A stretch of 64,000 bases of DNA, from NCBI RefSeq assembly GCF_022790535.1, contig NZ_LOHG01000007.1:1-64000 (forward strand), in the 5' to 3' direction. Position 1 is the first letter of the stretch. Every line of letters starts with the position of its first letter. This DNA is from Pseudomonas maioricensis. Lineage in GTDB: Bacteria; Pseudomonadota; Gammaproteobacteria; Pseudomonadales; Pseudomonadaceae. A program made the position numbers and the translations under genes. The notes under the pieces were generated by a model, which ran no database searches, had not been told where the DNA came from, and saw nothing but the letters and a program-made list of their open reading frames with translations. Below, piece after piece: positions 9,253-23,072 of the stretch.

Positions 9253-9924
9253 TCAGCAGCTACAAAGCGCGTTATCCAGCACCTTGCGCAGTTCCAGCGG
9301 GTGATCCACTACCACGTCTGCGCCCCAATGATCGGGGTTGTCGTTGGGGTGAATGTAACCGTAGCGAACCGCCGCCGTTTTAGTGCCTGCGTCTCGGCCC
9401 GATTCGATGTCGCGCAGATCATCCCCTACAAACAGTACGCTTGCCGGATCCAGGTCAAGCATTTTGCAGGCGAGGGTCAATGGTTCAGGGTCGGGTTTGC
9501 TCTTGGTGACATGATCAGGACAGATCAATAAGGCCGAGCGTTGCGAGAGCCCGAGCTGATCCATGATCGGCTGCGCAAAACGTACCGGTTTATTGGTGAC
9601 GACGCCCCAGATCAGGTTGGCCTTTTCAATATCAGCCAACAGTTCTGCCATGCCGTCGAACAGTTTGCTGTGTACGGCGCAGTCGCGCTGATAGCGCTCC
9701 AGAAACTCCAGGCGCAACGCCTCGAACCCTTCAGCCTCAGGCGACATAGCGAACGTTGCAGCGACCATCGCTTTGGCTCCGCCGGAAATCTCGTCCCGGA
9801 TCAGCTTGTCTTCAACCGCCGGGAAACCGCGCTCTGCCAGCATCGCCTGGCAAATGGCGATGAAATCCGGGGCGGTGTCGAGCAGGGTGCCGTCCATGTC
9901 GAATAGAACTGCTCTCAAACGCAT
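9253..9924 (-). CDS. mupP: N-acetylmuramic acid 6-phosphate phosphatase MupP
   Basis: 223-residue HAD-family phosphatase. The nucleophile motif DMDGTLLDT (about 9-17), the cap domain, the Lys-containing motif SKPDPEP and the acidic motif [12 protein letters not shown] are all present. In P. putida and P. aeruginosa, MupP dephosphorylates MurNAc-6-P in the cell-wall recycling route that bypasses de novo UDP-MurNAc synthesis and lowers fosfomycin sensitivity. The position directly after ubiG (2-base gap) matches that locus. Older annotations call it phosphoglycolate phosphatase; the ubiG-adjacent position favours MupP. Confidence 0.9.
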   Translation of the reverse strand: MRLRAVLFDMDGTLLDTAPDFIAICQAMLAERGFPAVEDKLIRDEISGGAKAMVAATFAMSPEAEGFEALRLEFLERYQRDCAVHSKLFDGMAELLADIEKANLIWGVVTNKPVRFAQPIMDQLGLSQRSALLICPDHVTKSKPDPEPLTLACKMLDLDPASVLFVGDDLRDIESGRDAGTKTAAVRYGYIHPNDNPDHWGADVVVDHPLELRKVLDNALCSC

Positions 9925-9926
9925 GG

Positions 9927-10625
9927 TTACGCCTCCCGAAGCGTCTGGATCATGTAGTTGACGTCTACGTCCGAAGCCAGCTTGTAGTGCTTGGTCAGCG
10001 GATTGTAGGTCAGCCCGATGATGTCTTTGACTTGCAGGCCTGCGGCGCGGCTCCAGGCGCCTAGCTCGGACGGGCGGATGAATTTCTTGAAGTCGTGGGT
10101 GCCGCGCGGCAGCAGGCCCATGATGTATTCGGCGCCGACGATGGCGAACAGATACGCCTTCGGATTGCGGTTGATGGTCGAGAAGAACACCTGGCCGCCG
10201 GGTTTGACCATGCGGTAGCAGGCGCGAATCACCGACGACGGATCTGGCACGTGCTCAAGCATTTCCAAGCACGTTACGACATCGAACTGCTCGGGCATCT
10301 CTTCGGCCAGGTCTTCAGCCGTGATCTGGCGGTATTCGACCTGAACGCCGGACTCCAGCTGATGCAGTTGGGCGACAGCGAGTGGCGCCTCGCCCATATC
10401 AATACCGGTGACTGTCGCGCCGCGCAGTGCCATGGCTTCACTGAGAATCCCGCCGCCACAGCCGACGTCCAGAACCTTCTTGCCCGCCAGATTGACACGC
10501 TCGTCGATCCAGTTGACCCGCAACGGGTTGATATCGTGCAGCGGCTTGAACTCGCTGTTACGGTCCCACCAGCGATGGGCCAGTGCCTCGAATTTGGCGA
10601 TTTCTGCGTGATCGACGTTGCTCAT
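9927..10625 (-). CDS. ubiG: Ubiquinone biosynthesis O-methyltransferase UbiG
   Basis: SAM-dependent methyltransferase that performs both O-methylations of ubiquinone synthesis. The 232 residues from the ATG at 10625 equal the usual Pseudomonas length. An in-frame upstream ATG at 10646 would add seven residues but lacks the GAGG site that precedes 10625. The SAM motif [10 protein letters not shown] (about residues 52-60) and the GxNWW-like N-terminal region (HRWWD) are seen. It is 2 bases upstream of mupP and separated from mtaD by a strong hairpin. Confidence 0.95.
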   Translation of the reverse strand: MSNVDHAEIAKFEALAHRWWDRNSEFKPLHDINPLRVNWIDERVNLAGKKVLDVGCGGGILSEAMALRGATVTGIDMGEAPLAVAQLHQLESGVQVEYRQITAEDLAEEMPEQFDVVTCLEMLEHVPDPSSVIRACYRMVKPGGQVFFSTINRNPKAYLFAIVGAEYIMGLLPRGTHDFKKFIRPSELGAWSRAAGLQVKDIIGLTYNPLTKHYKLASDVDVNYMIQTLREA

Positions 10626-10657
10626 GGAATGTCCTCTTGAACTCAAAATACGTGCAG

Positions 10658-10685
10658 CGGGCTGGCGATTGAAAACGCCAGCCCG
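10658..10685 (-). terminator. Hairpin after mtaD
   Basis: A perfect 10-bp stem (CGGGCTGGCG / CGCCAGCCCG) with an 8-base loop starts 3 bases after the mtaD stop codon. The following minus-strand bases are not a clean U-run, so partial read-through into ubiG is plausible. Confidence 0.6.
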
Positions 10686-10688
10686 GTC

Positions 10689-12020
10689 TTATTCGGTGTG
10701 CCCGGAAATACGCTTGCCCCAGGCTTTGGCGGTGTCGCAGAGCGCCTGCTCATCCATACGTGTCAGGCGGCGATCATCGAGCAGTTGCTTGCCAGCGACC
10801 CATACATGGCTGACACAGTCGCGGCCGGTGGCATATATAAGCTGTGAAACCGGATCATAAATCGGTTGGCGGGCCAGACCGGACAGGTCAAAGGCGACGA
10901 TATCCGCAGCCTTGCCGATTTCCAGAGAGCCCACTTCGTTCTGGATGCCCAGTGCCCGTGCGCCATTCAGGGTTGCCATACGCAATGCGCGGTGGGCGTC
11001 CAGTGCGGCAGCCGAGCCTGCAACAGCTTTGGCCAGCAGTGCGGCGGTTCGGGTTTCTCCGAGCAGGTCCAGATCGTTGTTACTGGCTGCACCGTCGGTG
11101 CCTATCGCAACATTGACGCCCGCCTGCCACAGTCGTTCGACCGGGCAAAAGCCGCTGGCCAGTTTCAGGTTCGATTCAGGGCAATGGATGATGCTGGAGT
11201 TGCTTTCTACCAGCAACGCCAGGTCGTCATCGCTGATTTGCGTCATGTGTACCGCTTGAAAGCGCGGACCGAGCATGCCCAGGCGGTTCAGGCGTGCCAG
11301 AGGGCGCTCGCCTGTCTGGGCTACAGCTTGCTCGACTTCAAAGGCAGTCTCGTGAACGTGCATCTGGATCATGGCGTCCAGTTCGTCGGCGATGACCCGG
11401 ATCCTCTCCAGATTTTCGTCGCCAACGGTGTAGGGGGCATGAGGGCCGAACGCGATCTTGATGCGTGGATGGTGAGCCAGATCATTGAACAGCTGCACGC
11501 CAATGTGCAGCGCTTCGTCGGTATTGCGTGCGCCGGGAATCTGGAAATCGAGGACCGGCACCGTAATTTGCGCACGGATCCCGCTGTTGTGAACGCGGTC
11601 AGCCGCCACCGAGGGGTAAAAGTACATATCTGAAAAACAGGTGATGCCGCCTTTCAATTGCTCGGCGATCGCAAGATCAGTGCCGTCGCGTATGAACTCC
11701 TCGTCGACCCATTGGCTTTCGGCGGGCCAGATATGGTCCTGCAGCCAGGTCATCAGCGGCAAATCGTCGGCCAGACCTCGGAACAAGGTCATCGCCGCGT
11801 GGCCGTGAGCATTGATCAGTCCTGGGCTGAGCAGCATCTCGGGCAGTTCCAGGGTTTGCAGCGCCGGCTGTTTCAGAGCTTCGGCGCGAGGGCCGATGTA
11901 AGCGATGCAACCGTCGCGGATGCCCAGCCCATGATCCTTGAGTACCACGCCAGCAGGTTCGACCGGCACCAGCCAGGCGGGCAGGAGCAAGAGGTCGAGC
12001 GGGGCAGCGGCGTTAGGCAT
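10689..12020 (-). CDS. mtaD: 5'-methylthioadenosine/S-adenosylhomocysteine deaminase (TRZ/ATZ family)
   Basis: 443-residue amidohydrolase. Metal-binding motifs of the family are present: NAHGHAAM (HxH, about 70-76), [10 protein letters not shown] (about 220), and [10 protein letters not shown] (about 305). Members of this Pseudomonas subgroup deaminate 5'-methylthioadenosine to methylthioinosine, the first step of the Pseudomonas version of methionine salvage; as I recall, PA3170 has this activity. The gene is divergent from mtnA (122 bases between starts), which acts two steps later on methylthioribose-1-phosphate. That arrangement supports the MTA role over other guanine or triazine deaminase activities. 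Confidence 0.88.
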   Translation of the reverse strand: MPNAAAPLDLLLLPAWLVPVEPAGVVLKDHGLGIRDGCIAYIGPRAEALKQPALQTLELPEMLLSPGLINAHGHAAMTLFRGLADDLPLMTWLQDHIWPAESQWVDEEFIRDGTDLAIAEQLKGGITCFSDMYFYPSVAADRVHNSGIRAQITVPVLDFQIPGARNTDEALHIGVQLFNDLAHHPRIKIAFGPHAPYTVGDENLERIRVIADELDAMIQMHVHETAFEVEQAVAQTGERPLARLNRLGMLGPRFQAVHMTQISDDDLALLVESNSSIIHCPESNLKLASGFCPVERLWQAGVNVAIGTDGAASNNDLDLLGETRTAALLAKAVAGSAAALDAHRALRMATLNGARALGIQNEVGSLEIGKAADIVAFDLSGLARQPIYDPVSQLIYATGRDCVSHVWVAGKQLLDDRRLTRMDEQALCDTAKAWGKRISGHTE

Positions 12021-12141
12021 GACTGGGCTTCCGGGGCTTATTATGGGGACGGAGCAGTATACCCGAGCGTCTTCGTCGACGGCTCGCTATAATCGGCCGC
12101 TTTTGATGTCCGGCTTGGGTTTTTTGAGTATGGGGTGTGCT

Positions 12142-13218
12142 ATGCGCGATCGATTGTTGGCTGCTGAAAAGGTGAAAGCCATCGATTGGCGGGATGACGC
12201 TCTGTATCTGCTGGATCAGCGCATCTTGCCGTTCGAAGAAACATGGCTCGCTTACGACAGCGCGGCCGGGGTTGCCGAGGCAATTCGTTCAATGGTTGTA
12301 CGGGGTGCTCCGGCGATCGGTATCAGCGCCGCTTACGGTGTGGTGCTGGGGGCTCGTGCCCGGATCGCCGCGGGAGGTGACTGGGTCGCCGCTCTGGAGG
12401 AGGATTTCCGGCTGCTGGCAGATTCGCGCCCGACGGCCGTCAACCTGTTCTGGGCGTTGAACCGTATGCGCGATCGGCTGCAGCGCCTCAAAGAGGGAGA
12501 AAATCCTCTGGTAACGCTGGAGGCCGAAGCTGTCTCGATCCACCTCAGTGACCGTGAAGCCAATCTGACCATGGCTCAACTGGGCGCGGACATGATTCGC
12601 AAACATCAGGGCAACCTGCAGGCGGTGCTGACCCACTGCAATACCGGTGCGTTGGCCACTGGCGGGTTCGGCACCGCGCTGGGCGTGATTCGCGCCGCGC
12701 ATCTGGAGGGCATGATCGAGCGTGTCTACGCCGACGAGACCCGGCCCTGGTTGCAAGGCTCCCGTTTGACTGCCTGGGAGCTGGCTAACGAAGGTATCCC
12801 GGTGACCCTTAATGCCGATTCGGCAGCCGCTCACTTGATGCGCACCAAAGGTATTACCTGGGTGATCGTAGGTGCCGACCGGATTACCGCTAATGGCGAT
12901 GTGGCCAACAAGATCGGGACTTACCAATTGGCCGTTGCTGCAATGCATCACGGCGTGCGTTTCATGGTTGTGGCGCCGAGTTCGACGATCGACATGGACA
13001 TGGCCAGCGGTGAGGACATCGTCATTGAGGAGCGTGACGGTCGTGAGTTGCTTGAGGTCGGCGGTCAGCGAGTCGGTGCCGATGTCGATGCATTCAACCC
13101 GGTATTCGACGTGACGCCTGCTGACCTGATCGACGTAATCGTCACTGAAAAGGGGATTGTCGAGCGTCCGGACACTGCAAAAATGGCTCAATTGATGTGC
13201 CGCAAACGTCTGCATTGA
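12142..13218 (+). CDS. mtnA: Methylthioribose-1-phosphate isomerase
   Basis: 358-residue member of the eIF2B-like sugar isomerase family. It converts 5-methylthioribose-1-phosphate to methylthioribulose-1-phosphate in methionine salvage. Motifs RGAPAIG (about 50-56), HCNTGALAT with the catalytic Cys (about 165) and GADRI with the catalytic Asp (about 246) are seen. The frame is open upstream to 11938, but that part overlaps the divergent mtaD; ATG 12142 gives the family length and has a GGGG upstream. It is divergent from mtaD, so both salvage genes share one promoter region. Confidence 0.95.
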   Translation: MRDRLLAAEKVKAIDWRDDALYLLDQRILPFEETWLAYDSAAGVAEAIRSMVVRGAPAIGISAAYGVVLGARARIAAGGDWVAALEEDFRLLADSRPTAVNLFWALNRMRDRLQRLKEGENPLVTLEAEAVSIHLSDREANLTMAQLGADMIRKHQGNLQAVLTHCNTGALATGGFGTALGVIRAAHLEGMIERVYADETRPWLQGSRLTAWELANEGIPVTLNADSAAAHLMRTKGITWVIVGADRITANGDVANKIGTYQLAVAAMHHGVRFMVVAPSSTIDMDMASGEDIVIEERDGRELLEVGGQRVGADVDAFNPVFDVTPADLIDVIVTEKGIVERPDTAKMAQLMCRKRLH

Positions 13219-13525
13219 TCGCTTGGGCAGCCGGTGAAAGTTTTCGCCGCAAGGGCGCTGAACGGGCCTGTAAGCGTTTCTCAGCAATCTTGCGACGGAT
13301 AAGCTCGTTTTCAGGGCTTTCAAAGGATAGGTGCTTAGCGGCGATTGTGGTAACATCCGGCGGTTTCCAGGGACGCTTGCGGTAGTCGTCCCTACTGCGC
13401 AGATCCAGGGCATAACTCGTTGATTTGTCGTAAGTCGTTGCCAGGCAAACGTGCCGGTAGCGGCGAGCTTCGTTCCTCCCGAATGGATGTACGAAGTTTC
13501 ACCAGAAAAAGGAATCGAGCTTCTC
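13219..13525 (+). other. mtnA-gyrA intergenic region (gyrA leader)
   Basis: 307 bases without a supported gene. A perfect 7-bp stem-loop (AGGGACG at 13369-13375, CGTCCCT at 13387-13393) lies in the likely gyrA 5' untranslated region. A possible extended -10 (TGTGG then TAACAT at 13351-13356) precedes it but has no -35. A frame open from 13451 would extend GyrA by 25 residues; this is rejected because GyrA starts at MGELAKE and AAGGAA precedes that ATG. Confidence 0.35.
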
Positions 13526-16318
<2,793 letters not shown>

Positions 16319-16324
16319 CGCACA

Positions 16325-16346
16325 GCCTGCGGGAACGCGGTTTTTT
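16325..16346 (+). terminator. Probable gyrA terminator
   Basis: A short GC stem (CCTGCG-GGAA-CGCGG, one bulged T) is followed directly by six T residues, a few bases after the gyrA stop. Confidence 0.55.
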
Positions 16347-16436
16347 CTGTAGGAGTGAGCTTGCTCGCGATAGCGTCAAGGTAGTCGATGAGTAATTGCC
16401 GAAATGACGCTATCGCGAGCAAGCTCACTCCTACAG
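16347..16436. repeat. REP doublet (REPIN) with perfect 32-bp arms
   Basis: Left arm 16347-16378 and right arm 16405-16436 are exact reverse complements over 32 bp, separated by 26 bases. The arm contains the well-known Pseudomonas REP core GGAGTGAGCTTGCTCGCGA. The perfect arms suggest recent insertion. It lies between the gyrA terminator and serC. Confidence 0.9.
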
Positions 16437-16578
16437 GGATCATGTACATCAAGCAACCCTGTGTTGTTTGACAGAAGTAGCCAAAGGCTGCGAACGGTTC
16501 TGAACTGTGTCGCGGCCTTTGCCATCTTCGACTCCAAATGACCAAGCCTGAGAAAATCAGAGCGTAGTGAGAGTGGAT

Positions 16579-17664
16579 ATGAGCAAGCGAGCCTTTAACT
16601 TCTGCGCAGGTCCTGCTGCGCTTCCTGAAGCTGTTCTGCTGCGTGCCCAGGCGGAACTACTGGACTGGCATGGCAAAGGCCTGTCCGTCATGGAGATGAG
16701 CCATCGCAGTGATGAATTCACCTCCATCGCCAACAAGGCTGAGCAGGATCTGCGTGACCTGCTGACGATTCCCTCGAACTACAAAGTTCTGTTTCTGCAG
16801 GGTGGCGCGAGCCAGCAATTTGCTCAGATCCCCCTGAATTTGCTGCCGGAAAACGGCTCTGCCGACTATATCGATACCGGTATCTGGTCGCAGAAGGCTA
16901 TCGAAGAAGCTTCGCGTTATGGTCACGTGAATGTGGCTGCCAGCGCCAAGCCCTACGATTACTTCGCTATCCCGGGTCAGAACGAGTGGAAGCTGTCCAA
17001 GGATGCTGCCTACGTTCATTACGCCCCGAACGAAACCATCGGTGGCCTGGAATTCGACTGGATTCCAGAAACCGGTGATGTGCCGCTGGTAGCTGACATG
17101 TCTTCGGACATTCTGTCCCGTCCGGTAGACGTCTCGCGTTTCGGCATGATCTACGCGGGTGCCCAGAAAAACATTGGCCCGAGCGGTATCGTCGTCGTGA
17201 TCATTCGCGAAGACCTGCTGGGTCGCGCTCGTTCGCTGTGCCCGACCATGCTTAATTACAAGGTCGCAGCCGATAACGGCTCGATGTACAACACGCCGCC
17301 GACCCTGGCCTGGTACCTGTCCGGTCTGGTCTTCGAATGGCTGAAAGAGCAGGGTGGCGTTGAGGCCATCGGCAAGCTCAACGAAGTCAAAAAGCGCACG
17401 CTTTACGACTTCATTGATGCCAGTGGCCTGTACAGCAACCCGATCAACAAGTCTGACCGGTCGTGGATGAACGTGCCGTTCCGTCTGGCTGATGATCGTC
17501 TGGATAAGCCATTCCTGGCTGGCGCTGATGCGCGCGGGCTGCTCAATCTCAAAGGTCACCGTTCGGTCGGTGGCATGCGTGCCTCTATTTATAATGCTGT
17601 GGACATCAACGCGATCAATGCGCTGGTGGCTTACATGACAGAGTTCGAGAAGGAACACGGCTAA
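16579..17664 (+). CDS. serC: Phosphoserine aminotransferase
   Basis: 361-residue class V PLP aminotransferase for serine (3-phosphohydroxypyruvate to phosphoserine) and for pyridoxine synthesis. N-terminal NFCAGPAALP and the PLP-lysine region AGAQKNIGPSG (Lys about 197) are diagnostic. ATG 16579 matches the family length; an upstream in-frame GTG at 16567 is less likely. Its stop overlaps the pheA start by one base (TAATG), so serC-pheA are translationally linked, as known in Pseudomonas. Confidence 0.97.
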   Translation: MSKRAFNFCAGPAALPEAVLLRAQAELLDWHGKGLSVMEMSHRSDEFTSIANKAEQDLRDLLTIPSNYKVLFLQGGASQQFAQIPLNLLPENGSADYIDTGIWSQKAIEEASRYGHVNVAASAKPYDYFAIPGQNEWKLSKDAAYVHYAPNETIGGLEFDWIPETGDVPLVADMSSDILSRPVDVSRFGMIYAGAQKNIGPSGIVVVIIREDLLGRARSLCPTMLNYKVAADNGSMYNTPPTLAWYLSGLVFEWLKEQGGVEAIGKLNEVKKRTLYDFIDASGLYSNPINKSDRSWMNVPFRLADDRLDKPFLAGADARGLLNLKGHRSVGGMRASIYNAVDINAINALVAYMTEFEKEHG

Positions 17665-18758
17665 TGTCCGAGCAAGAACTCAAGGCGCTGCGCGTCCGCA
17701 TCGACAGCCTGGACGAAAAGGTCCTGGAGCTGATCAGTGAGCGCGCACGCTGCGCCCAGGAAGTGGCGCGGGTAAAAATGGCCAACCTGGCTGAAGGCGA
17801 AGTGCCGGTGTTTTATCGTCCTGAGCGTGAAGCCCAGGTGCTCAAACGTGTTATGGAGCGCAATCGCGGGCCGTTAAGCAATGAAGAAATGGCGCGTCTG
17901 TTTCGCGAAATCATGTCTTCATGCCTGGCGTTGGAGCAACCGTTGAAGGTTGCTTACCTCGGACCTGAAGGTACTTTCACCCAGGCGGCAGCCATCAAGC
18001 ATTTCGGCAACGCAGTCATCAGTCTGCCGATGGCTGCGATTGATGAAGTGTTCCGTGAAGTGGCTGCCGGTGCGGTGAACTTTGGTGTGGTGCCGGTGGA
18101 AAACTCCACCGAAGGTGCGGTCAACCACACGCTGGACAGCTTCCTTGAGCATGACATGGTGATCTGTGGCGAAGTCGAGCTGCGCATCCACCATCATCTG
18201 CTGATCGGCGAAAACACCAAGACTGAAAGCATCAGCCGTATCTATTCCCATGCCCAATCGCTGGCCCAGTGCCGCAAATGGCTGGATGCTCATTACCCGA
18301 ATGTCGAGCGGATCGCGGTTGCCAGCAACGCCGAAGCTGCCAAACGGGTCAAAGGCGAATGGAATTCCGCAGCGATTGCCGGTGACATGAGTGCAAACCT
18401 GTACGGTTTGACGCGCATCGCTGAAAAAATCGAAGACCGTCCGGACAACTCCACCCGGTTCCTGATCATAGGCAGTCAGGAAGTCCCGCCGACGGGTGAT
18501 GACAAAACTTCGATCATTGTCTCGATGAGCAACAAGCCGGGTGCGCTACACGAGCTGCTGGTGCCTTTCCATGAGAACGGCCTGGATCTGACGCGCATCG
18601 AGACTCGGCCTTCGCGAAGTGGCAAGTGGACTTACGTGTTCTTCATCGACTTTGTGGGGCACCACCGAGATCCATTGGTCAAAGCGGTGCTGGAGCGGAT
18701 CAGTCAGGAAGCGGTGGCGCTCAAGGTGTTGGGTTCGTATCCGAAAGCGGTTCTCTGA
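17664..18758 (+). CDS. pheA: Chorismate mutase / prephenate dehydratase (P-protein)
   Basis: 364-residue bifunctional enzyme of phenylalanine synthesis. The N-terminal AroQ chorismate mutase (about 5-90) is followed by prephenate dehydratase (about 95-270; GPEGTFTQAA, and the catalytic region DNSTRFLIIG) and a C-terminal ACT domain (about 280-360; NKPGALHELL and the ESRP-like ETRPSRSGKW) for feedback inhibition by phenylalanine. It overlaps serC by one base and precedes hisC and the tyrA-aroA fusion, forming an aromatic amino-acid operon interrupted by a REP doublet. Confidence 0.97.
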   Translation: MSEQELKALRVRIDSLDEKVLELISERARCAQEVARVKMANLAEGEVPVFYRPEREAQVLKRVMERNRGPLSNEEMARLFREIMSSCLALEQPLKVAYLGPEGTFTQAAAIKHFGNAVISLPMAAIDEVFREVAAGAVNFGVVPVENSTEGAVNHTLDSFLEHDMVICGEVELRIHHHLLIGENTKTESISRIYSHAQSLAQCRKWLDAHYPNVERIAVASNAEAAKRVKGEWNSAAIAGDMSANLYGLTRIAEKIEDRPDNSTRFLIIGSQEVPPTGDDKTSIIVSMSNKPGALHELLVPFHENGLDLTRIETRPSRSGKWTYVFFIDFVGHHRDPLVKAVLERISQEAVALKVLGSYPKAVL

Positions 18759-18773
18759 GGATTGAGCCGATAC

Positions 18774-18864
18774 CTGTAGGAGCTCACAAGCAACGCGAGG
18801 CAGCGATAGCGGTGTATCAGACAGGACGCCATCGCTGCCTCGCGGTGCTCGTGAGCTCCTACGG
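18774..18864. repeat. REP doublet (REPIN), family 2
   Basis: 91-bp inverted repeat between pheA and hisC. Outer arms CTGTAGGAGCTCAC / GTGAGCTCCTACGG differ at one base, and inner arms share CGCGAGGCAGCGAT. It interrupts an otherwise tight aromatic operon. Confidence 0.85.
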
Positions 18865-18916
18865 ATAATTGTTCCAATTCAGTAGATTGCATTTGTTGAT
18901 AAGAGGTTAGCGACAC

Positions 18917-20029
18917 ATGACTGGCGACTTCCTCGCACTGGCTCAGCCGGGCGTGCAAAAACTTTCGCCTTATGTTCCAGGCAAGCCTGTGAGCGAACTG
19001 GCACGCGAGTTGGGCATCGATCCGGCAAAGATCATCAAGCTGGCCAGTAACGAAAATCCATTGGGTCCTAGCCCTAAGGCGCTGGCTGCAATTCGTGACG
19101 AGCTGGCAGAACTGACGCGTTACCCGGATGGCAATGGGTTTGAGCTGAAAAAACGCCTTGCCGCGCGTTGTGGTGTGCAAATCGAGCAAGTGACATTGGG
19201 TAACGGCTCCAATGACATTCTTGAGTTGGTCGCCCGTGCATACCTTGCGCCCGGGCTGAACGCGGTGTTCAGTGAATTCGCTTTCGCGGTGTATCCGATT
19301 GTCACCCAGGCCATCGGCGCAACGGCTCGTGTCACGCCCGCCAAGGATTGGGGGCATGATTTACCCGCAATGCTGGCAGCTATCGATAACGATACCCGCG
19401 TGGTGTTCATCGCTAATCCGAACAACCCGACCGGGACCTGGTTTGGCCCGCAGGCGTTGAGTGAGTTCCTTGCTGCCGTGCCGGAGCATGTGCTGGTGGT
19501 GCTGGACGAGGCGTACATCGAGTATGCCCACGGTGCCGACTTGCCCGATGGCCTCGATTACCTGGCTGATTATCCGAATCTGCTGGTCTCGCGCACGTTC
19601 TCCAAAGCCTACGGGCTGGCCTCGTTGCGGGTCGGCTACGCCCTGTCGTCCCCGGCAGTCGCGGACGTGCTTAATCGGGTTCGACAACCCTTCAACGTCA
19701 ACAGCTTTGCGCTGGCTGCGGCATGCGCTGCTCTGGACGACGTTGAGTACGTGACCAAGAGTCGCCAGTTGAACGAAGTCGGCATGGAGCAGATTGAGGG
19801 TGGCTTGCGTTTACTTGGGTTGAGCTGGATTCCATCCAAAGGCAATTTCATTGCCATCGATCTTGGACGTGAAAGCGCTCCGGTTTATCAGGGGCTGCTG
19901 CGCGAAGGGGTGATTGTTCGCCCGGTCGCTGGCTACGGTATGCCCAATCATTTGCGTGTGAGTATCGGTTTGTTAGAAGAAAACACTCGTTTCCTTGAGG
20001 CGTTGGCCAAGGTTCTGGCGCGTGATTGA
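18917..20029 (+). CDS. hisC: Histidinol-phosphate aminotransferase
   Basis: 370-residue class I/II PLP aminotransferase. Motifs LASNENPLGPSPKA near the N-terminus, the NPNNPTG strand, DEAYIEY and the PLP Lys in SRTFSKAYGLASLRVGY are clear. In Pseudomonas a HisC paralogue in this aromatic operon (hisC2) is thought also to transaminate prephenate or aromatic keto acids; the location between pheA and tyrA supports that, but substrate preference cannot be read from the sequence. The ATG has AGAGG upstream. Confidence 0.94.
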   Translation: MTGDFLALAQPGVQKLSPYVPGKPVSELARELGIDPAKIIKLASNENPLGPSPKALAAIRDELAELTRYPDGNGFELKKRLAARCGVQIEQVTLGNGSNDILELVARAYLAPGLNAVFSEFAFAVYPIVTQAIGATARVTPAKDWGHDLPAMLAAIDNDTRVVFIANPNNPTGTWFGPQALSEFLAAVPEHVLVVLDEAYIEYAHGADLPDGLDYLADYPNLLVSRTFSKAYGLASLRVGYALSSPAVADVLNRVRQPFNVNSFALAAACAALDDVEYVTKSRQLNEVGMEQIEGGLRLLGLSWIPSKGNFIAIDLGRESAPVYQGLLREGVIVRPVAGYGMPNHLRVSIGLLEENTRFLEALAKVLARD

Positions 20030-22265
20030 TGTCATCTCAGTGAAACCAATCCAGCCTATTATTCGGCGCTTGGTGGTCGTGGGGCTTGGCCTGATTGGCG
20101 GGTCTTTCGCCAAAGGCATTCGTGAAAGTGGCGTGTGTGGCGAGGTAGTCGGCGTTGATCTCGATCCCCAGTCACGCAAGCTGGCCGTCGAGCTGGGTGT
20201 TGTGGATCGCTGTGAAGCGGATCTGGCTGTGGCGTGCCGTGATGCTGATGTGATTCAGCTCGCTGTTCCGATTCTCGCGATGGAAAAAGTCCTGGCGTTG
20301 CTGGCGACCTTTGACCTGGGCGACGCAGTGCTGACCGATGTTGGCAGTGCCAAAGGCAATGTGGTTCGAGCTGCGCGTCTGGCGTTCGGCGCAATGCCCC
20401 CGAGGTTCGTTCCTGGGCATCCAATTGCCGGGTCCGAACAGAGCGGCGTCGAAGCTTCCAATGCGCAGTTGTTCAAACGACACAAAGTAATACTCACGCC
20501 ATTACCCGAGACTGATCCTGAGGCTCTGGCGGTGGTCGATCGACTCTGGTCCGAACTGGGTGCTGACGTGGAACACATGGAGGTCGAACGTCACGATGAG
20601 GTGCTGGCGGCAACCAGTCATCTGCCTCATCTGTTGGCGTTCGGGCTGGTGGATTCGTTGGCCAAGCGTAACGAAAATCTCGACATCTTCCGCTATGCAG
20701 CAGGCGGTTTTCGCGACTTCACGCGCATTGCGGGTAGCGATCCGGTGATGTGGCATGACATCTTTCTGGCCAACCGCGAGGCGGTTCTGCGCACACTCGA
20801 TACCTTTCAAGCTGACCTGTATTCGCTGCGTGAGGCCATGGTCGCGGGCGATGGTCGTCAGTTGCTCGGGGTGTTTACCCGTGCAAGGGTGGCGCGCGAG
20901 CATTTCGGCAAGATTCTTGCGCGGCGAGCTTACGTAGAGCCAGCAGCGGCGGAGGATATGGTGTTTCTGGCCAGTCCTGGCGGTAGCGTGTCAGGCCGGG
21001 TGCGCGTGCCGGGCGACAAGTCCATCTCTCATCGTTCGATCATGCTGGGCTCGCTGGCTGAAGGGGTCACGGAAGTTGACGGTTTTCTTGAGGGCGAGGA
21101 TGCACTGGCGACACTGCAAGCATTCCGCGACATGGGCGTGGTTATTGAGGGTCCGCACCATGGCCGTCTGACGATTCACGGCGTTGGCCTGCAGGGTCTC
21201 AAATCTGCACCTGGGCCGATTTATTTAGGCAACTCCGGTACGTCGATGCGTCTGCTGGCGGGTTTACTGGCTGCGCAAAGTTTCGACAGTACCCTGACCG
21301 GTGACGCTTCGCTGTCACGGCGTCCGATGGGGCGAGTTGTTGAGCCGTTGCGGGCTATGGGCGCAGTGATTGAAACCGCCGCAGAAGGGCGTCCGCCTTT
21401 GAAGATCAAGGGGGGGGAAACGCTCAATGGCCTGACCTATAACATGCCGATCGCCAGCGCTCAGGTCAAATCTTCACTGCTGTTGGCGGGGCTTTATGCC
21501 CACGGTATAACTACAGTGACCGAGCCAGCCCCGACGCGTGATCATACTGAGCGTATGCTGCGTGGCTTCGGTCATCCGGTGGACGTTGACGGGCCGAAAG
21601 TCTCGTTGTCTTCAGGCTCCGGATTGACGGGTGCGCGTATTGAAGTGCCTGCCGATATTTCCTCCGCCGCGTTCTTTATGGTGGCAGCTTCCATTGCCGA
21701 GGGTTCCGACCTTCTGCTTGAGCATGTCGGTATCAACCCGACACGTACCGGTGTTATCGAGATTCTGCGTCTGATGGGCGCGGACATTACGCTGGAAAAT
21801 CAGCGTGAGGCGGGGGGCGAACCGGTGGCTGATGTGCGTGTGCGGTCTGCGCCGCTCAAGGGTATCGAGATTCCCGAGGCGTTGGTGCCGTTGGCGATTG
21901 ATGAGTTTCCGGTGCTCTTTGTGGCGGCTGCCTGTGCCCAGGGGCGCACAGTGCTGCGTGGCGCGCAGGAGCTGAGAGTCAAGGAGTCAGATCGTATTCA
22001 GGCCATGGCCGACGGTCTGCTGGCGCTCGGCGTCAGTGTCGAGCCCACGCCGGACGGTATTATTATTGAGGGTGGTCAGATTGTTGGTGGTGTCGTGCAC
22101 GCTCATGGCGATCACCGTATTGCGATGGCATTCAGTGTTGCGGCGTTGCGTGCCAGCGCGCCGATTCAGATCCATGATTGTGCGAACGTCGCTACGTCGT
22201 TCCCAAATTTTCTCGCGCTTAGCGCTCAAGTCGGCATGCGTGTAGCGCAAGAGGGGCAGTTGTGA
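20022..22265 (+). CDS. tyrA-aroA: Fused prephenate dehydrogenase / EPSP synthase
   Basis: About 747 residues. The N-terminal prephenate/arogenate dehydrogenase domain (about 8-295) starts with the NAD motif [10 protein letters not shown]. The C-terminal 5-enolpyruvylshikimate-3-phosphate synthase (about 310-745) shows the substrate motifs [19 protein letters not shown] and KESDRI. It therefore joins a late tyrosine step and a shikimate step in one protein, a fusion known in Pseudomonas. The likely start is GTG 20022, inside the end of hisC and preceded by AAGG; a TTG at 19995 is further back. The stop overlaps cmk. Confidence 0.94.
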   Translation: MIDVISVKPIQPIIRRLVVVGLGLIGGSFAKGIRESGVCGEVVGVDLDPQSRKLAVELGVVDRCEADLAVACRDADVIQLAVPILAMEKVLALLATFDLGDAVLTDVGSAKGNVVRAARLAFGAMPPRFVPGHPIAGSEQSGVEASNAQLFKRHKVILTPLPETDPEALAVVDRLWSELGADVEHMEVERHDEVLAATSHLPHLLAFGLVDSLAKRNENLDIFRYAAGGFRDFTRIAGSDPVMWHDIFLANREAVLRTLDTFQADLYSLREAMVAGDGRQLLGVFTRARVAREHFGKILARRAYVEPAAAEDMVFLASPGGSVSGRVRVPGDKSISHRSIMLGSLAEGVTEVDGFLEGEDALATLQAFRDMGVVIEGPHHGRLTIHGVGLQGLKSAPGPIYLGNSGTSMRLLAGLLAAQSFDSTLTGDASLSRRPMGRVVEPLRAMGAVIETAAEGRPPLKIKGGETLNGLTYNMPIASAQVKSSLLLAGLYAHGITTVTEPAPTRDHTERMLRGFGHPVDVDGPKVSLSSGSGLTGARIEVPADISSAAFFMVAASIAEGSDLLLEHVGINPTRTGVIEILRLMGADITLENQREAGGEPVADVRVRSAPLKGIEIPEALVPLAIDEFPVLFVAAACAQGRTVLRGAQELRVKESDRIQAMADGLLALGVSVEPTPDGIIIEGGQIVGGVVHAHGDHRIAMAFSVAALRASAPIQIHDCANVATSFPNFLALSAQVGMRVAQEGQL

Positions 22266-22951
22266 AAACTCAAGCACCGGTTATTACCATTGATGGACCT
22301 AGCGGTTCGGGGAAGGGCACAGTTGCAGGGTTGCTGGCAAAGCGACTTGGCTGGTGTCTGCTCGATTCAGGCGCGCTGTATCGTTTGCTGGCGTTTGCTG
22401 CCCGCAACCACGGCGTGGACCTGACCAATGAAGAAGCCTTGAAGCTGTTGGCTGCACATCTGGATGTGCAGTTCGAAACCGGCACTGAAGGTCAGGAGCA
22501 GCGGATCATTCTCGAGGGTGAGGATGTCACTCACTCGATTCGTAACGAGCAGATTGGCAGTGGCGCCTCGCAGGTTGCTTCATTGCCTGCGGTGCGTGAT
22601 GCATTGCTGCAGCGTCAGCGTGCTTTTCAGGAAGAGCCGGGCCTTGTCGCAGACGGTCGCGACATGGGAACCGTGGTTTTTCCGGATGCTCCGCTGAAGA
22701 TATTCCTCACCGCCAGCGCCGAAGAACGTGCCCGTCGACGTTACTTGCAGTTGAAGGCCAAGGGGGATGATGTTAGTCTGTCGAGTCTGCTAGATGAGAT
22801 AAGTGCCCGCGACGAGCGAGACACCCAGCGAGCGGTAGCTCCGCTCAAGCCAGCGCAAGACGCTATTCAGCTGGATTCAACCGAATTATCCATCGAGCAG
22901 GTGCTTGAACGCATTCTGAGTGAAATCGCGCTTCGCGATATCACCGGGTGA
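22262..22951 (+). CDS. cmk: Cytidylate kinase
   Basis: 229-residue CMP/dCMP kinase. P-loop GPSGSGKGT (about 13-21), the CMP-binding [11 protein letters not shown] region and the lid [11 protein letters not shown] are present. GTG start at 22262 overlaps the aroA stop by four bases (GTGA), implying translational coupling. It precedes rpsA, the usual order in Gammaproteobacteria. Confidence 0.96.
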   Translation: MKTQAPVITIDGPSGSGKGTVAGLLAKRLGWCLLDSGALYRLLAFAARNHGVDLTNEEALKLLAAHLDVQFETGTEGQEQRIILEGEDVTHSIRNEQIGSGASQVASLPAVRDALLQRQRAFQEEPGLVADGRDMGTVVFPDAPLKIFLTASAEERARRRYLQLKAKGDDVSLSSLLDEISARDERDTQRAVAPLKPAQDAIQLDSTELSIEQVLERILSEIALRDITG

Positions 22952-23072
22952 CAAAGAAGCGTGTGGGAGACCAGAAATAGTCCCGCAGGCTTTCTTTTAC
23001 TTGAACGAAACCCACGTTGTCTGGAGCGTGGCAGATGGGCGTATCCTTCGCCCTTGATCAACAGGAATTAAA